Below are positions 13,271 through 25,640 of a DNA stretch of 64,000 nucleotides, piece by piece. The stretch is from Ascidia mentula (taxonomy: Eukaryota > Chordata > Ascidiacea > Phlebobranchia > Ascidiidae), in the NCBI GenBank assembly GCA_947561715.1, contig OX387205.1, positions 5,585,001 to 5,649,000 of the forward strand, read 5' to 3'. Position 1 is the first letter of the stretch, and the number at the start of each line of letters is the position of its first letter. The position numbers were made by a program, and so were the translations under genes. A model generated the notes under the pieces. The model ran no database searches and had not been told where the DNA came from. It saw only the letters and a list, made by a program, of their open reading frames with translations.

Positions 13271-16200
13271 CCACCAACCATCGTCAAGGTTAAGTTGAAA
13301 ACTTTTGCAACATTGCACCTAAACAGCAAACTGGTTGATTATGCATTAATGCTTGAATATTATACGTTTTTAGGCATGAGTATGACCATAAGGTGCCAGC
13401 GAAAGGTAGGCGTAGAGTCTAATATCTAATTACGGGAAGGCTACTCCTGTTTTTTTTAAAATAAAGGTAAATTTACCGATGCCTGCACTTAACACAGTGC
13501 CACATTTTGTAGGTTAACGGCTTGACATCGTAAGATGGTGACGATTTTGTTTTATTTTAAGTCACAATACTGGTATCGGTTTTATTTTTTACTGCTAAAC
13601 TTGGTACACATGGCATAAGACATTCATGATACGTAACAAAATACTTCTTTTAACGTCTACAATAAACCAAGTAAAAGTTATGCGTTTACCGAAATGAGAA
13701 ACACGCAGCCTTAGCGTATGAGCAAATGGACAGAACGCTTTAGCAAGACGGTGCTAACCTAAGGCCTTGCACTGTAGCGCCAAAACGTCCAAACGTGGCA
13801 CTAGCAAGCCATCGGGAGTGCAATTATGACAATGCTGAATAAACAAATACCTGACAATTGCGTCACTCGTCTTTGGACTTGTCAAGGGTGGATCTTGGAG
13901 TATTTGGAAGTGCTTGAAAGGCCAATGGAACTCGTAACTGTGTCAAGTCATGGTAGTGAAGCAGCGATATATCTAGCCAAATTTGTTTGTGCACATAATG
14001 TTTTGCTGTAGTTGGTGCAGACTTATATGTTGTGTACTTCATTGCTACTTGATTTAGTATAGCACCAACATATAGCATATTGTTAATCATGCAGCGATCC
14101 ATTGTGATGTCATACAGAAACAGGCTTTTATCAACCGCAGTATGTATGACAATACAATCAACCTAACAGTATGTGGCACAATTACGGGGCTGCTCATCCG
14201 TAGTGTCACAAGGGTTCGTTTTTCTTTCTATAATCGGGTGCTGGTTTAAAGGCTGGTAACGCTATATTATGGGGAGTTGCCCTTCACAACTTCCCGACTT
14301 CGACGCTGCTCAATTCGTGATAAACGACCAAGGTTTTTATTCCCGTGACTGTATCCTGCCCGGCTTGCGTATATATGGCCCATCAGAAAGCTTGTTACCG
14401 AATTAGTGCCCGACAAGGTAGCAGCGTCCTATTATGAATCATTGTAGTAATTTGGGGTCGTTGTGGTGCAGGCAAGATATATTGAAACCCTTAATATTCA
14501 TCACCAATTGCTACTTGGAACTGGAACTGAGGTATTTATATATTTGCATACAAGTTATAGCAGTCGGTATGTGGAAGCAATCGTAGTTTTTGTCTGAGTT
14601 ACGAATTTGAATAGATCAAACACTCAGGTTGGAAACTGGAACAGTATTGAGCATTCATGCGTGACGAGGTACAAAGCGGAACAAATTGGTGTGATGAAAA
14701 CATTATTAAGTCTGCCAAAATCTTTTGAAGTAGATAAAAGGTTCTGATCTTCAATGCATGTAATGTCCAGTGCTCTTTACCTAATAACATGGTTTTATTT
14801 CTTCGTGTTAACCAAATGATGCTTACACATAATGTTAGTTGTTTACGGGGCTCGGATTTAGTTGATTTATAATTTAATCACGATATTTATATTGTCTGTG
14901 GCATCTGAAAGTTCTGGCGCAAAACTGTAGTTAGGTCAGTTCTCTTTGATGCAATTACAGGGAGTTAAAGGTGTGCCAATAATAGCGTAAAAATTCTCTT
15001 ACTTGGCATTAAAATACTGTATAACACTATTTCATTATTCCGAAAAATTAATTAAACATTACAAACATGCACTTTCTTAAAATCTAAAGTAGCGCCATGG
15101 GATGATATCATAAACACGTTTACGTAGGGCCAGTCGTACTCCCGCACGTCACCAACTATTGTTACGTCCTAAAAGCGTCCCGATGACTTATTACTAGTCA
15201 TTTTAAAGTACAACTGATGCAACAGAAGTCTTGTTATGCATCAGTGGTAAGAAACACTAGAACCTTATGTTAGTTAACCTTACTTGAATTAATCGAATTT
15301 CTCACATTGCATCAGATTATAAACGCTTGAAATTGAGTTTGTTGATGTCAAGTGTAGTTACGACAAGCTTTTAAAACCATGAAGAAGGTTTGTGTATGAG
15401 AGTTCATCAGGATACGTCAGTTCACTGAGTTGTAATGATCGCTAAAAAATGCAAAAATATCTGTTATTTTTTACGGCGCAATCAGTTTGGAAGATCATGT
15501 TGTATAATTTTGCTCTGAATCATGTTTTGATGCAGATTCTGTTAACACACGCAATGTGTAAAATGCTATGGTATTATTGAATCGCATATATGTGTTCTTG
15601 ATCACCCGTGCAACAACTGTGTTGGCCAATCAGTCGAATCGCTGTCAGGTTCAACTTAAATAAAAATATTATTTTATTCTCGTGCTAATTCCCTACAAGT
15701 TGAACCTAGCAGGGATTGGACTGATGGACCAACACATTTCGTTTTTAAGGTAACACATGAGGAATTTGATCTGGAAAGCCTTGATTCAAGTACGGCCCGT
15801 GGTTCAACTGTCACTTGGCAATGAACCAAAAATTTGCTCATAGTAATTGCGTTTTTATGGTTGTACGCAGACTTTGTTCACCTTTGTTCGCCTTTAAAGT
15901 TCCAAACAGAAAAAATCATTTCTTCGGTTTCTAACTTTTCAAACAAAAATCGCTTTGATTGTTAGTTGCGTTGATAATATATGAAATCTCGGATATGTAT
16001 ATCGCCCGAGGCTGGCGTATAGCGTCATCAGTGCATAGCGATCACGTGTCCCGGTGCCTGCGCAATGCTCGTTTCTATGTACAAAGTGGAAAGCGATAGC
16101 TAGAATGCAAAGCTGTTTTCTAATGCCTGGTAATGAGCAGAAGTGGCAAACAGTCCGGAAGCGGCTTTAACCTTGGGTGCGTAATGTTGTGAGGGTGGGT

Positions 16201-18603
16201 TAGAAGATGCTTTGAAAATGCTCATGGCGGATCGTATTTCTCCTCAACTGCCCACGTGAAACGCGTGCTGTTACCAGGAATGTTGTGATGCAAACAGGCA
16301 AGATGCGGGTGTTTGTTGGACTTGCTAATGCACGATTTGCGAGTATATGAAGGTGATCAGTGTTGGGTTTCGCTTGTGTTGACGTTTCTAAAGAGTTGGG
16401 TTTGGATCAATACGCGCTCCTATGCAAATAATCCCCTTCGAAAACAGTCGAAAACAAAGTTATTGATTACTTTTAGTTCGAAATTATAATAGTTTTCAAA
16501 CCATTTGTGAAAACTAGTAAGAGGAACAATAATGGGGCAAATTCTGGGTATCCTTAAAACTCAGATAAAAATTAAGTACTTTTATGGTTATGTTTGCCAA
16601 TTATGGATCTCCCGCAGTATAGTAAGCACATGTATTGGGTATATATGCACTTGTAGCGTAATCCTTTACTGTCATAGTTCTAGTTATTTGTTTTTAATCT
16701 GACAAAACGGTGTACCAACCGATTTAGTTCAATTTTGTTATTGCTGAAGTGAGCAATGCTTCATGCATAACCATTGGTTTATGACACACATTAATCCAGA
16801 AAAACGTGCTTTCGAATAACGGTTTCCAGCAAAAACGTACACTCGGTACAAACCTACTCCAAAGCAAAGCAAAGGAAGCTATGCATAGACATATAGTCAA
16901 ACCATTAATCTTGCCAGCTGTAATCGAGGATGTTGTTAGTCACGTAGGAACGTTCTAAACCAAAACACAGCAGGTAAGATATCGGCCTTATATTTTCCTT
17001 CGACATAAGATATTTAAGGTAAGAATCAGTTCAACTTTCAAAAGTATTAACGCATTGCTAATGATTGCAGATATTTTTGTCGGAATAGAGACGTGTGTGG
17101 GGTGTTACGCGTTAATTCTTAATACCAAAGTGCATTGACGTATTGCATAAATCAGATGTGAATAAAAATGGAATCTTTATACCAAGCCTCGCCGGATGTT
17201 AAGCGAAAAGTTGGTTAAATAAAATCTACGAGCCTTGCGTACCAGAAGGTCAGTTGCATTAAAAATTACGTTATGTCTGGCAGCGCACGCAGCGCAATGC
17301 AAATGTTTATGTCCATGGTTACAGCAAGCGATTTACAATTGAAAATTTTATATACTTGCGATTGAAATCGACTAAACTATAAAGAACGTTTACAATGGAA
17401 TTCTAAAACAATTCTAAATAAAATGTTCTTCAAATGAGTTAATTGTTATGTTCTTGATTATTTTAACACGTAATGCGTTGTAACAAGGACACACAACTAA
17501 AATAAGGAAGCGTGTCAAAATCTTTTTCTGCACCTCTTGATACACTTCTATATAATTGCTAATATTGTAAAAGCACCCATGATACACGACTGGAAAGCAC
17601 TTCGCGAAAATCACCTGGTGCAGCAAAAAGGATATGAAGTTATTATGAAGTGACATCAGCGCAATGTTTTACGCGTGCCCATTGCCAACCAATGGCGTGC
17701 CAAGTTTTGCACACGTGCCTAATGTATTGTGTTGGTTGAAGGTAGAACATTTTTTTGAACGCGCGCTCGGGTTACATGCAAAATTAGGTTATTATACTCG
17801 TGGAGGCCTAACCCAAAACTTGTCGTTCCAAATTGATGCAACGCAGACCCAGAAAGGCAACGAAAAGAAAGCACACATAGTTGATTCCGAAATTTTTAAC
17901 TTAGTGTTTCCCAGATGATGATTTATTAGTGCTATGTGCATCGTATACACTTAAACACAGGTTTTTGTTGTAGATGTTGACGTGTGACGCGTTCGTATTT
18001 TTTGGAATAGTTCAGTCTCATGGTTTGCCGACAAACCCTGACACAGTGTAACTGTATTGATTTTTCCAGATCATTTCATTAGTGATTTTATATCGATCAG
18101 GTATCGGGTTGACGAGACATTGAGTTACTTGGTTGGATTGTAAACGTTGTGAAACTTGTGATGCGTTTCAAAGACTGTGTATACACACTATATGCTAAAG
18201 TGTATATTGAAGTAGATAGCGCCTACGTTTCAGTGGTATTTGGCTTATCGATGTATTAGGAAGTTTTCTATTACTCAGTGGTTTCTTTGTCGCTTTATGT
18301 GGTGCGACTGACAACCAACCAAATGACAATAAATATTAGGACGCGAAAATTTCTTGGTAGCAATTGTATTTGGTGATGTAGCGATTCATTCAGGCAATCT
18401 ACCTTATCCAAGGACCAAAGGACTCATACTGTTATTGTAGTATGAACACAAAAGTTGCAAGACAAGATTTTAAAACCAATCATTCTTACGCAATACAGGG
18501 ATAGGTTGCGTGGTGCAACGAACCTCGAATACGTTGAATTAAAATAAAAACTCAAGAGTGCCTACGAGCGTGACACGTTCCACGAGAAAAAGGCCACAGA
18601 GAG

Positions 18604-21600
18604 ATGACGGAGTCAGACAGCATGCATAAAAGCGACTCGGACTTGCTGCCCAACAGAACATACCGCCCTGAGGAAGAAGAAACCATCAGCAGCGTTGTAG
18701 ACTTGACGTCACCTACGAAAGTACGCAAAGAGGAAATATTTGAGTTACTTTCATCTGACGATATGGATTCCAGCACAAACGGTGCAACGGCCATGGGTAA
18801 CGCCGAAACAGACGTGAACAAAAACGAGAAAACCAGAGGAACTAAGCTGAAGGAATTTAAAAAAGGTGCCTCAGTCGTGGCAAACCGCACTAAATCCTGT
18901 TGCGGTACATATTGGTCCGATGTGTGTTCGGTGGATCATCTTAAACGACGGTTGCCGATCATCAACTGGTTGCCGAAATACAGGCTTTCAACGTTCAAAT
19001 GCGATCTCATTGCTGGCTTGACGGTTGGTCTTACTGTCATACCACAAGGAATGGCATACGCGGACTTGGCTGGTTTGGAATTGCAGGTAAGCTTTGTTTA
19101 TTCGTACCACGCTCAAAGTAGTTTTCCGTGTAGGTGTGCCAACCATAAGACTGATGACTAGAAAGCTGATGTGCATAACATTGCCAGCGCAGACCCCACC
19201 TACTAACGTAACATTACCTGTTTATTTAAACAGCTTTGAACAAACGTTGCGGTTCGCTTAATGCAAGCCCAGAGAGCGTTGTTATAGAAACATGCCAAAT
19301 GTATATTGCAGTTAGGCCGCAAAATGTTACTGTTTTTTAAGCGTGTATTGTATCACAGGTGCGTTGTGGCCTGTTTTAAAATCGACGAAAGTGTTACATC
19401 CATAACAGCCAAATAGTTCCGTTTGGTAAAACCCAAGAGGTCATAAACTCAAAACGGCCTTGAAACTTTTTATTTTAATTGCTCGTTACAAAACTATATG
19501 GTACTAAGACAGGTGATGTGACAAGTTATTTGGTAATTAGCCCACGTTTAAACGCTATTACACTTAAGGTTCATGTTTAACGGCAATGCTTTCTTTTGTT
19601 CAGTATGGACTTTACAGCGCATTCATGGGTAGTTTTCTGTACGTTTTGCTTGGAACATCAAAGGATATCACCCTGGGGCCCACTGCTATTATGTCCATTC
19701 TAGTGTCTGAATATGCACGTGACCCATCGCTTAGCCACGACTCAGGACAGGAACATACAGTAAGTACAAAGCAAAAAATAAACCATTGGATTTAGTCCTC
19801 ATGTGTTAGCACAAGACAATTCCTTGATCGCAAAGATACGACATAAATTATTCGAAAAAGTATAAAATTAAGTAAGTGTGAATTATCGCAACAGCACAAC
19901 TACTGATATTAATGTAGTGTTCTGATACACCAGAAATGAAAGGTACCAAACTGCATGGTTTCAGATTATGGCGTTGTAATTGATTGGAACCGATCTCAGA
20001 ATTGATTATTGTTCCATTTTTCGCTTTCACAACCCATTATGCACATTCAGGTCACCTTGATGAACACAATTAGCTTCTAAAGGGAAATCCTAATAAATAG
20101 CGCAACCTTTAATCAATGCACAGATATGTTCTGCCTCAAAATATGTGGATACATGTATTTTGCGTTGTCCACCCGACAGAAGCTCAAGGAAATAATTAAG
20201 CGCAATGACGAAACAGCACGTGTGCATATTCGAACGTGCATAAACGTCATCAATTTTTTAAGCGTATTAACAACAGTGTTCAACAAAATGCTCTTGGCGT
20301 TTTATTGTTAAAATACTTTTGTGGGTCACGACCTCTACACCAGCAAACTTTTGAACTTCATATCATACTGGAACTGTTCGAAATCATTACTAATGGACAG
20401 TGTGGTTGGTCAACCGTTGCTTAAAATCGTGTTGCACGCATACTCGTGGGTCTAAAACTTGCTCCAAAACGTTTCATGAACCGACCATTGTTTGTGTTAA
20501 TTGAATCGCTTTATCACGAGTCAAGCGATCATCCGTCAACATATTTCACTCGCGGTTTCGGACGGAAGTGGTCGCATTCAGTAACCTTGAATCACGAATT
20601 TAAACGAAAGGCATTTCAGGGGACATTGATATGCTATTTTACGAATTGACAAATCTAATTTATTTTGCATTGAAAAAGCTACAAATCAATTCTATACCGC
20701 GCAAATCCATTCTATAATAAGTACCATGCCAATAAAAGTCCATTTTGTTTATCATATCAACGTCTAATTTATTACCATATTTGGTAAACGTCGTGCGTAC
20801 AACACCAACCAACTACGGTTTCCGCCGAACCTGAAGTATTTGGCAAATTTCGCATCTCGGAATAACCCGGTTGCCCCATTATTTTGTTTGCGGACGGTTT
20901 AGGAACCTGTGCGCTTTGATAATCTCGCAAACAAGTTGGTGAAGGGCGAACTGTTTGAACCTGCTCTTGGCATGTGGTACCCCACTTAGCTGTGAACTTT
21001 GTGTTTGTTTCAACACGGGTCGAGGTTCCAAGTGGTCTGGTAACTCGACACCTGTGTCTTGATTGTAGCTGACTCCAATGCGAGTTTAAACTAGATGCGA
21101 GTTTAAACCCACAAACAGCATATACTCCCAATTAGAATTATCGAAAGCAAATTTTTTGCCTTTGTCCAAAATCGCAATACAGCTGTTAGTTTTATAACGA
21201 TAATAATATACATAAAAACGAATCTCCATTATTGATAGTCCTTCAATGAGGCAAAGTTTCATTTACATTTTTAGACTAATGTGACGCTGGCCATTCTTCT
21301 GACGCTGGCGTGTGGAATTATTCAACTGTTAATGGCTGTGTTTAAACTTGGATTTTTGGTTCGATATATTTCCCATCCTGTTATTGCCGGGTTCACATCT
21401 GCAGCTGCCATCGTCATATCTATGACGCAGTTGAAGGTACGTTACGTAGTACGTTCAGTCATGTCTTTTAGGTTATTTAGCACGTTTTGCTAATCTGGTT
21501 TAATATACTGCATGTAATGATGTATCGCCCTGTTGTATTCAAGTTTAAGTAGTTATAGTTGAAAATTGTCTGCGAAAGTGATCATGTAAAAAAATTTTTC

Positions 21601-24600
21601 ATGGTTTTGCAGAAAATATTTGGAATTCGTACATCGCGGGGTTTTTTTCAAACAATTTATGAACTTTGCGCAAAGATCGCCCAGACCAAGTGAGTCGTTA
21701 TTATCATGCTTTTAATCTTACTTACATGAAAGTTCGATGCCCAACACAAGCAACAGAAGGATTGTACATTTGCCACCACAACCTCTTGTCGTTTTCTTAT
21801 TTGCAAAACAGCAAGTTTTTCTTCTTAAACACAACATACTTTAGGCATTGGGACTTCGTCCTCGGTGTGTCCTGCATGATTGTCCTGTTTCTGCTCAAAT
21901 ACTCCAAAAACAGGTGGTCGAATAACAGACAAGGAGACAAAACACCAATTCGTGTATTGAGAAAAATTCTTTGGATATTTGGAACAGGTAAACTAATGTA
22001 CAACACGCCTTAGTGAAAAGACGCCCGAACCTATTGCATTATTACGTAAATTACAAGGACCATTTTGTTTAAACAGCAACAGTTGGATATTTGGTCAGGG
22101 AATTTGTGCGTTATGCAATCATCAAATCATGCGATACGCCGATACCTAAAAGCAACACACGTGTTTCACAGTGCTTACATAATAAAACGATTGGTTGTTA
22201 AAAAATATTACATGTGAAAATTTGCTTTTGTTACAACGCCACATAAACGAAATGTTATAAACGATTCACAGGTCGGAATGCGGTCATTGTTATTCTCGCT
22301 GCTGCAATCGCTTACGGCATCACCGACATCGAAATTCCAGTGGATCATCGCCCACTCACACTCACCCAAAACATTACTGGTGGAATCCCCCCATTTCGTG
22401 TACCTGATTTCTCCTACACTGCCCCAGGAGGGAACACAACCATGGAACTTCCAGACCTTCTCTCGTCGCTAGGTAGCGCCCTTGCTGTCATTCCACTGAT
22501 GGGATTTTTGGAGTCGATCGCCATAGCCAAAGCCTTCGGTAAATTTATTGCTCTTTACTCCCACTTAGCGGTAATTGTATTTTTTCGCCATTTTGCTAAC
22601 ATAGCATTGATGATAGGCATATTTGAAACATTTGACATAAAAATGATATTCAAAAATATGTCTTCAGGGTATTCTGCACAGACGTTGTTTACAATTTTCT
22701 GTAGGTCGCAAGAACAATTACAAAGTTGATGCCACTCAAGAATTGGTCGCCATCGGCGCTGGAAACCTTTTGTCAGCTTTCGTCGGTTCTTATCCAATCA
22801 CAGGCAGTTTTGGAAGGTTCATATTTTAACATTGGTTGCTTAACGAATTTCAGTTGGAGTTGTGGGTTTAATGTTTCTCATATGAATTTTAACAGATCTG
22901 CGGTGAATGCACAAAGCAACGTCATGACCCCGATGGGAGGAATTTTTACCGGTCTTGTTGTTTTGCTTTCACTACAATTTCTATCTGATGCGTTCCAGTA
23001 TATTCCTGCTGCCGCTTTGGGTGCTGTGATTATTATGGCTGTAATTAACCTGTTTGACTGGAAGGGAATGAAGCACATTTGGCACATTAATAGTAAGTTG
23101 ATTTGCCCCAGTACATTTCAAGTAACCGGTAGTTGACAGAATAACACAACCAATTCTTGTATGTCGACTTATTAATGAGTTTTTTATTGTTTTTACTAAA
23201 CAATCCCAAAAATGCTATAGATTTTATATTATTGAACATAAGCTATAAAGAACTACAATGACACATGTATATTTTCTAACAACAGAAATTGACATTATTC
23301 CCCTTGTGTTCACTTTCTTCTTGTGTTTCTGGGATATTGCTTACGGAATCATGGCTGGAATTGGAGTCTCCATCCTCCTACTACTTGCCAACCACGCAAG
23401 GTGAGCATCCGAATTTTTATTATGAACAATTCAACCAAGAAACTTTCTTCATAGTGGGGATAATTAAATGCGTCTAGCTGTAGTTTATTACCTATATTTT
23501 ATATTTGTAAGACGAATATCTTTGTAAGATTTCGTGGTAGATATACGACGCAGTGACTTAACGGAAAGTAACAAAAATTTGTTGAAAAGCTAAACAAACT
23601 CTGTTCCTTTTCTGCCTTAACAGTAATATAAAGTTTTATTTTTCATATTCTTTTGTACAGACCCCAAGCCAAAATCACACGTAACGAAAACACGGTAACA
23701 TTTTGTATAAAGCGAGGTCTCGACTTTCCGGGAGCTGAATATATTGAAGAACGTCTTGTTGATCAAGCAGACGAAGGTATGCGAATTTTAATTTGATGTG
23801 CAACTGATGCGAAATACATTAGACAGTAATTTGGAAAAGTTTATGTGTTGCGATTAACCGCTGTTTTGAGACACTTTAAATTCAAAGTGTTTTGATGAGT
23901 GTACAGACATTGTCGCGTTTAGAAGGAGATAAAATTGTGCCAATCTCAGACTGTTGTTATGTGGGCGACGTTACATTGCTCAATTGTTTAATCAGACTTT
24001 ATTTCTGTTTAGACAAACTGACAGAAGTTGTGGTTGACTGCTCATATCTTACCGAAATGGATTACTCCGGTGCAGAAGCTTTCCTGCATGGCGCAGAAGC
24101 TTTGAAGAAACATGAGATCGGTTTAAAGTTGTGTGGATTAAAGGTAACTGCACTCATTTATAGCAGACACTGTTAGCACAATTTAAGTGTTTTGAAACGG
24201 TATGTTCGACACGAATATGAAGAACCACTTTTGTCGACTCGTCTGCATCGCCGGGTCTGCTATAGCTAGGCGACCCCATAATTATTTTGTCGCGAAAATA
24301 ATCTATGCTTTTATGAAACCTTTACCTAAAACTCTTGCACGAAGGAAGAATAATCTGGTCAGACTTTATTTTGAGTAAACATAGAACGCCACCGATATTA
24401 CAGTGGCGAACTTATTGCCACTCAGTAACTTGGCCTTATACAAATTTATTTTCCGAAGTGAATAAATATCTCAAATAATATTTTTAATTGTATATCTATA
24501 CTGGTTATTTTGCTATTTCAGAAGAGGCAACAGAAAAAGTTACAGAAAATGAACCTTTCCAAATTGGGCGTTAAATTTTATCCCTCATTGGACGAAGCAA

Positions 24601-24641
24601 AATATGACGAGAGCAGTCAAATTCCCGAGCACACCGTGTAA
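18604..24641 (+). CDS. SLC26A11-like: SLC26 family anion transporter, SLC26A11-like, 12 exons, 692 aa
   Basis: Multi-pass anion transporter, by homology a sulfate/anion carrier. Exons: 18604-19086, 19604-19759, 21275-21436, 21613-21689, 21845-21987, 22272-22538, 22705-22816, 22896-23092, 23286-23400, 23661-23776, 24013-24143, 24522-24641. All junctions are GT..AG and phases agree, giving 2079 nt in one frame. Residues 134-157 are the first membrane segment (GLTVGLTVIPQGMAYADLAG). Residues 160-181 match the SLC26 signature (QYGLYSAFMG, then LLGTSKD). Then come GFTSAAA, PLMGFLESIAIAKAF, YPITGSFGRSAVNAQ and AAALGAVIIMAV, all close to vertebrate SLC26A11. A STAS domain fills about 571-680 (VVVDCSYLTEMDYSGAEAF). 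Human SLC26A11 is about 606 aa; the extra length is a Ser/Glu/Lys-rich N-terminal tail of about 115 residues. The start is the first ATG of exon 1, with G at -3. SLC26A11 orthology is strong by recall but was not searched; another SLC26 subfamily is the alternative. Confidence 0.93.
23661..24641 (+). other. STAS domain exons of the SLC26A11-like gene
   Basis: Exons 10-12 encode residues about 571-692. The STAS domain is the cytosolic C-terminal domain of SLC26 carriers, used for assembly and regulation. Visible are the first strand (TVTFCIKRGLDFPGAEYIEE), a short loop, the second strand VVVDCSYLTEMD, the helix SGAEAFLHGAEALKKHEIG, and the strand LKLCGLK followed by a basic helix and VKFYPSLDEAKYD. 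The long variable insert found in SLC26A3/A4/A5-type proteins is absent, as in SLC26A11. The frame upstream of exon 11 stays open for about 120 bases, but no domain match lies there and the tttag acceptor at 24012 fits the phase. Confidence 0.85.
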
Positions 24642-25640
24642 ACTATTATAATTTTACAACCGCTAGGTGGCACTAGAAGTTATAAGTTGTTATGCAAACA
24701 GTGCCTTACGTTTTAGCTCCTACCATTTGTGTGTTGCTTTATTTTTTTATTCGCCATTCCTTCAGCACTATACTCACATCAAGTGACTTCGTCCTAAGGA
24801 TTTGATGAAACCAAGGGTTTCCAAAACAGTATTTTGTCTTGTAAATATTTCATTTCTTTTATTTAATTGCACATCGTTTTCTTCAACTCATGAGTGTCAA
24901 CAAATCGCTTGTTGCAAACCTATCCAAACATTCTATCCGCGTATTCAACCGGTCTCCTTGTTGTTTTGTGACTTAAATGTGTTCCCAAAATGTGCTACAA
25001 AACCCGAAGAAAATAATTAACTCACAAAAAGTTTGTTTTCTTCAAAAATGCGTTTAATTTGGAAAAAACTTGTGGAACCGCAAACGTATGTTTTCTAAAA
25101 ACGAAATATTGCAACAATTTCCTATTGCAAACCGACCAAGCATTTTAACAAAAACTCTTTCTATGAACTGATATTGCTTTTCGCCTGTGGCCGAAACTTT
25201 TGCACACGGTTTTGTTCTGCCAACTAATCTGACTAATTTGCATCTTACGCTTGTCTCATTTTTAGGAGATTATTGTTGTGTTTCATTTCTGCTGAAAATT
25301 TCAAACCTTATAGTATTTAATTGACGCACATTGTATGTGTATAGCGTGGTGTATTTGCACAAGGGTAATTGTTGGTGCTTCGGGGAGCACAGTTGCTACA
25401 ACGCTAAACATGCTATTTGTCTTCAGTTATGCACGCAGCAATTTATTGCAACTTCTGTAAGTATGGAGCAAAACCCAGAAACAACAATAACGGTTGGTGG
25501 CATTTGGTCAATTATTGTAGTGTTGCTTGCTTGACGTTGTGGAGACAATATTACCTGGTTTCACATTCCAATTGCTTGTGCTCATGAGGGTTTATTGCAT
25601 GCCGGCGGTGAAATTTTTTCGGACAGATCAAATAAAATTA
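24642..25640 (+). other. Probable 3' UTR and downstream flank of the SLC26A11-like gene
   Basis: This AT-rich sequence follows the TAA at 24639-24641. No AATAAA occurs in the first 980 bases; the first plus-strand AATAAA is at 25631-25636, so either the UTR is long or a variant signal is used. A GC-richer block with several GGGCCC/GGCCC words lies at about 25640-25790. I see no exon in it. Confidence 0.4.

Larger units (their letters stand above)
10044..18603. other. Region upstream of the SLC26A11-like gene
   Basis: Apart from the inverted repeat at 10644-10695 and the duplicated blocks at 11333-11720 and 12706-13270, I see no gene. The last few hundred bases should hold the promoter and 5' leader of the transporter, but no TATA box stands out. 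An acceptor-like CAATACAG lies at 18490-18497, a possible 5' splice or trans-splice acceptor; this is only a guess. Confidence 0.5.

Noticed and set aside
23892-24012. Open frame directly upstream of SLC26 exon 11
   Set aside because: It has no match to the STAS domain, and the phase from exon 10 fits the acceptor at 24012. It would be retained intron.
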